From: JBGSYN01 sp041750975
GTDB lineage: Bacteria > Pseudomonadota > Alphaproteobacteria > Geminicoccales > Geminicoccaceae
Direction of reading: 5' to 3'
Assembly (NCBI GenBank): GCA_041750975.1
Contig: JBGSYN010000088.1
Location: forward strand, 1 to 19,285
Length of the DNA stretch: 19,285 nucleotides
Shown: positions 18,078 to 19,285 of the stretch, piece by piece
Position numbering within the stretch: the first letter of the stretch is position 1
Layout of the letters: each line of letters begins with the position of its first letter
Notes under the pieces: model-generated
Seen by the model: the letters and a program-made list of their open reading frames with translations, nothing else
What the model was told of the DNA's origin: nothing
Database searches by the model: none
Program-made: the position numbers and the translations under genes

Positions 18078-19285
18078 ATGGCGTCAGACCCCGAGACGAC
18101 CCTTCCGGATCCGATTGCGACTTTCGAGCCCTTGACCGCGACGCAGGTGGAAACCGGCGGTTTCGGGTTGAGTCGGGGTGCGGTGAGCCTGATCGTCGAA
18201 GCCTCCGATCTCAACGGCAAACAGGGGCTTTGGTCGCGCGACGCCTACGGTTTCGGGGGCGGCGGCCATGCTTCGCTCTGGCTCGAGGGCAGCAGGCTCG
18301 TGCTGCGGCTGCAGGACGAAAGCAGTAGCTACACGATCCAGAGCGAGGCGGGCGCGATCAGGACCGGGGAACCGGTTCAAGTCGGATTCTCGTTCGGCGC
18401 CACCGCCGGCGCAACGCTCTATGTCAATGGCGTCGCGGTAGCGACGTCAAGTTACAGCGGCGGGCTCGACGGCAATGACGAGCCCTTGGTGCTCGGCGCT
18501 CTGGCCATCAAGAGCCCGGTCGGCACGGCGGATAATCTCACGGATGAGTTCCGCGGGAAGATTTACAGCGTCGAAATCTATGATGAGGTGCTGAGCACGA
18601 ATCAGATGGCGCAACTCGCCGAAATTGTCGCGCCGCCGCCCTCACCACCTCCGCCACCTCCTCCTCCCTCTCCACCGCCGGCGCCGCCTCCGCCCCCCAG
18701 CGAGGAAACGGGCGGTGGCCCGATTGCCGCGTGGAACTTCGACGAGCGTGCCGGCGGGGTGCTGGCACTGGATGGCCGTGACGATTTCTTCGAGCTCCAA
18801 GGTCTTTCGGGTCCGGCGTTTCAGCTCGCCCAGGGTACCGTGTCGCTATCGGTCCTCCTGGACCGGCTCGGCGGCAATCAGGGGCTCTGGTCGAAGGACA
18901 GCAGCGGCTTCGACGATGGCGGCCATGCGTCATTGTGGGTCGAAGGCAGCCGCGTCGTTCTGAGACTTCAGGACACAAGCCAGAGCTACACCCTGAAAAG
19001 TGCGGCAGGGGTCGTCGAGGCCGGCAAGACGGCACACATAGCGTTCACGTTCGGCGGTGCCGACGGGGCGAAGCTCTACGTCGATGGCGCCGAAGTCGCG
19101 AGCAATGCCTATCGGGGGGGATGGATCGGCAACAGCGAGCCCGGCGTCATCGGGGCGCTCGCAACGATCAGCGGCGACGGCACGCTCGATCCCCTACGCG
19201 ACTTCGCCCAAGGTACCTTCGACGACGTCCGGATCTATGATGAAGCGCTCAGCGCTGAGGCGATCGCCGACCTTGCCGGACCCGC
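18078..19285 (+). CDS. LamG-domain repeat protein (5' part, runs off the window)
   Basis: The frame stays open from ATG 18078 to the right edge, at least 402 codons. It encodes two concanavalin/LamG-like jelly-roll domains. The first is at about residues 25-182 and the second at about 216-400. They share GxQGLWS(R/K)D near residues 49 and 268, GGHASLW(L/V)EGSR, VLRLQD, Y(V)(N/D)G and (V/I)YDE(V/A)LS. They are separated by a proline-rich linker (about 185-208). LamG domains bind carbohydrate or protein ligands outside the cell. There is no N-terminal signal peptide, so type I export by a C-terminal signal beyond the window is possible (inference). The ribosome-binding site is weak (AAGAG); an in-frame start further upstream cannot be excluded. 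The gene is divergent from gdh, with a 221-nt gap. Confidence 0.78.
   Translation, partial: MASDPETTLPDPIATFEPLTATQVETGGFGLSRGAVSLIVEASDLNGKQGLWSRDAYGFGGGGHASLWLEGSRLVLRLQDESSSYTIQSEAGAIRTGEPVQVGFSFGATAGATLYVNGVAVATSSYSGGLDGNDEPLVLGALAIKSPVGTADNLTDEFRGKIYSVEIYDEVLSTNQMAQLAEIVAPPPSPPPPPPPPSPPPAPPPPPSEETGGGPIAAWNFDERAGGVLALDGRDDFFELQGLSGPAFQLAQGTVSLSVLLDRLGGNQGLWSKDSSGFDDGGHASLWVEGSRVVLRLQDTSQSYTLKSAAGVVEAGKTAHIAFTFGGADGAKLYVDGAEVASNAYRGGWIGNSEPGVIGALATISGDGTLDPLRDFAQGTFDDVRIYDEALSAEAIADLAGP

Noticed and set aside
18630..18700. CCT/CCG-rich stretch as a possible microsatellite
   Set aside because: It is in frame and encodes the proline-rich linker of the LamG protein; codons vary, so it is not a simple DNA repeat.

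Overview
The window reads as a high-GC chromosomal segment of an alphaproteobacterium. Evidence for this is the large (about 1,625-residue) NAD-dependent glutamate dehydrogenase, an AcnA-type aconitase beside cytochrome c maturation genes (ccmABC), a YetF-type protein behind a match to the alphaproteobacterial EcfG stress promoter, and frequent GTG/TTG starts. A Rhodospirillales-like host is plausible, but genus cannot be read from the sequence. No rRNA, tRNA, insertion sequence or CRISPR array was recognised.

Layout from left to right. (1) 1-45: the last codons of a possible rightward gene cut by the window edge. (2) 161-3796: a tightly coupled leftward cluster, transcribed in the order GT2 glycosyltransferase, acyl-CoA dehydrogenase-fold flavoprotein, PIG-L deacetylase, NodS-like methyltransferase. 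All three junctions overlap or nearly abut. The set resembles Nod-factor chemistry (sugar transfer, N-deacetylation, N-methylation) plus a flavoenzyme; its product is unknown. This is the most interesting region. (3) 3898-4419: a DUF421/YetF membrane protein preceded by GGAAC-N16-CGTT only 8 nt before its ATG. (4) 4530-7241: aconitase. (5) 7326-10838: ccmC, ccmB, ccmA and a phenylacetate-CoA-ligase-like gene that lacks the usual ATP-binding loop, transcribed from the ligase-like gene towards ccmC. A 271-nt stretch without a convincing gene separates ccmB from ccmC, and no ccmD is seen. (6) 10893-12832: a probable degenerate PD-(D/E)XK-fold protein and a membrane protein with a degenerate GGDEF domain (DSDRF). 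(7) 12982-17856: the glutamate dehydrogenase, with a perfect 14-bp palindrome upstream. (8) 18078 to the right edge: a rightward open gene for a protein with two LamG-like domains joined by a proline-rich linker.

Functionally, aconitase and glutamate dehydrogenase feed the TCA cycle and 2-oxoglutarate. CcmABC form the haem-handling part of c-type cytochrome biogenesis. The GT2/flavoprotein/deacetylase/methyltransferase cluster probably makes or modifies an amino-sugar-containing conjugate, and it may be stress-linked through read-through from the EcfG-type promoter in front of the DUF421 gene; both of these last points are inference.
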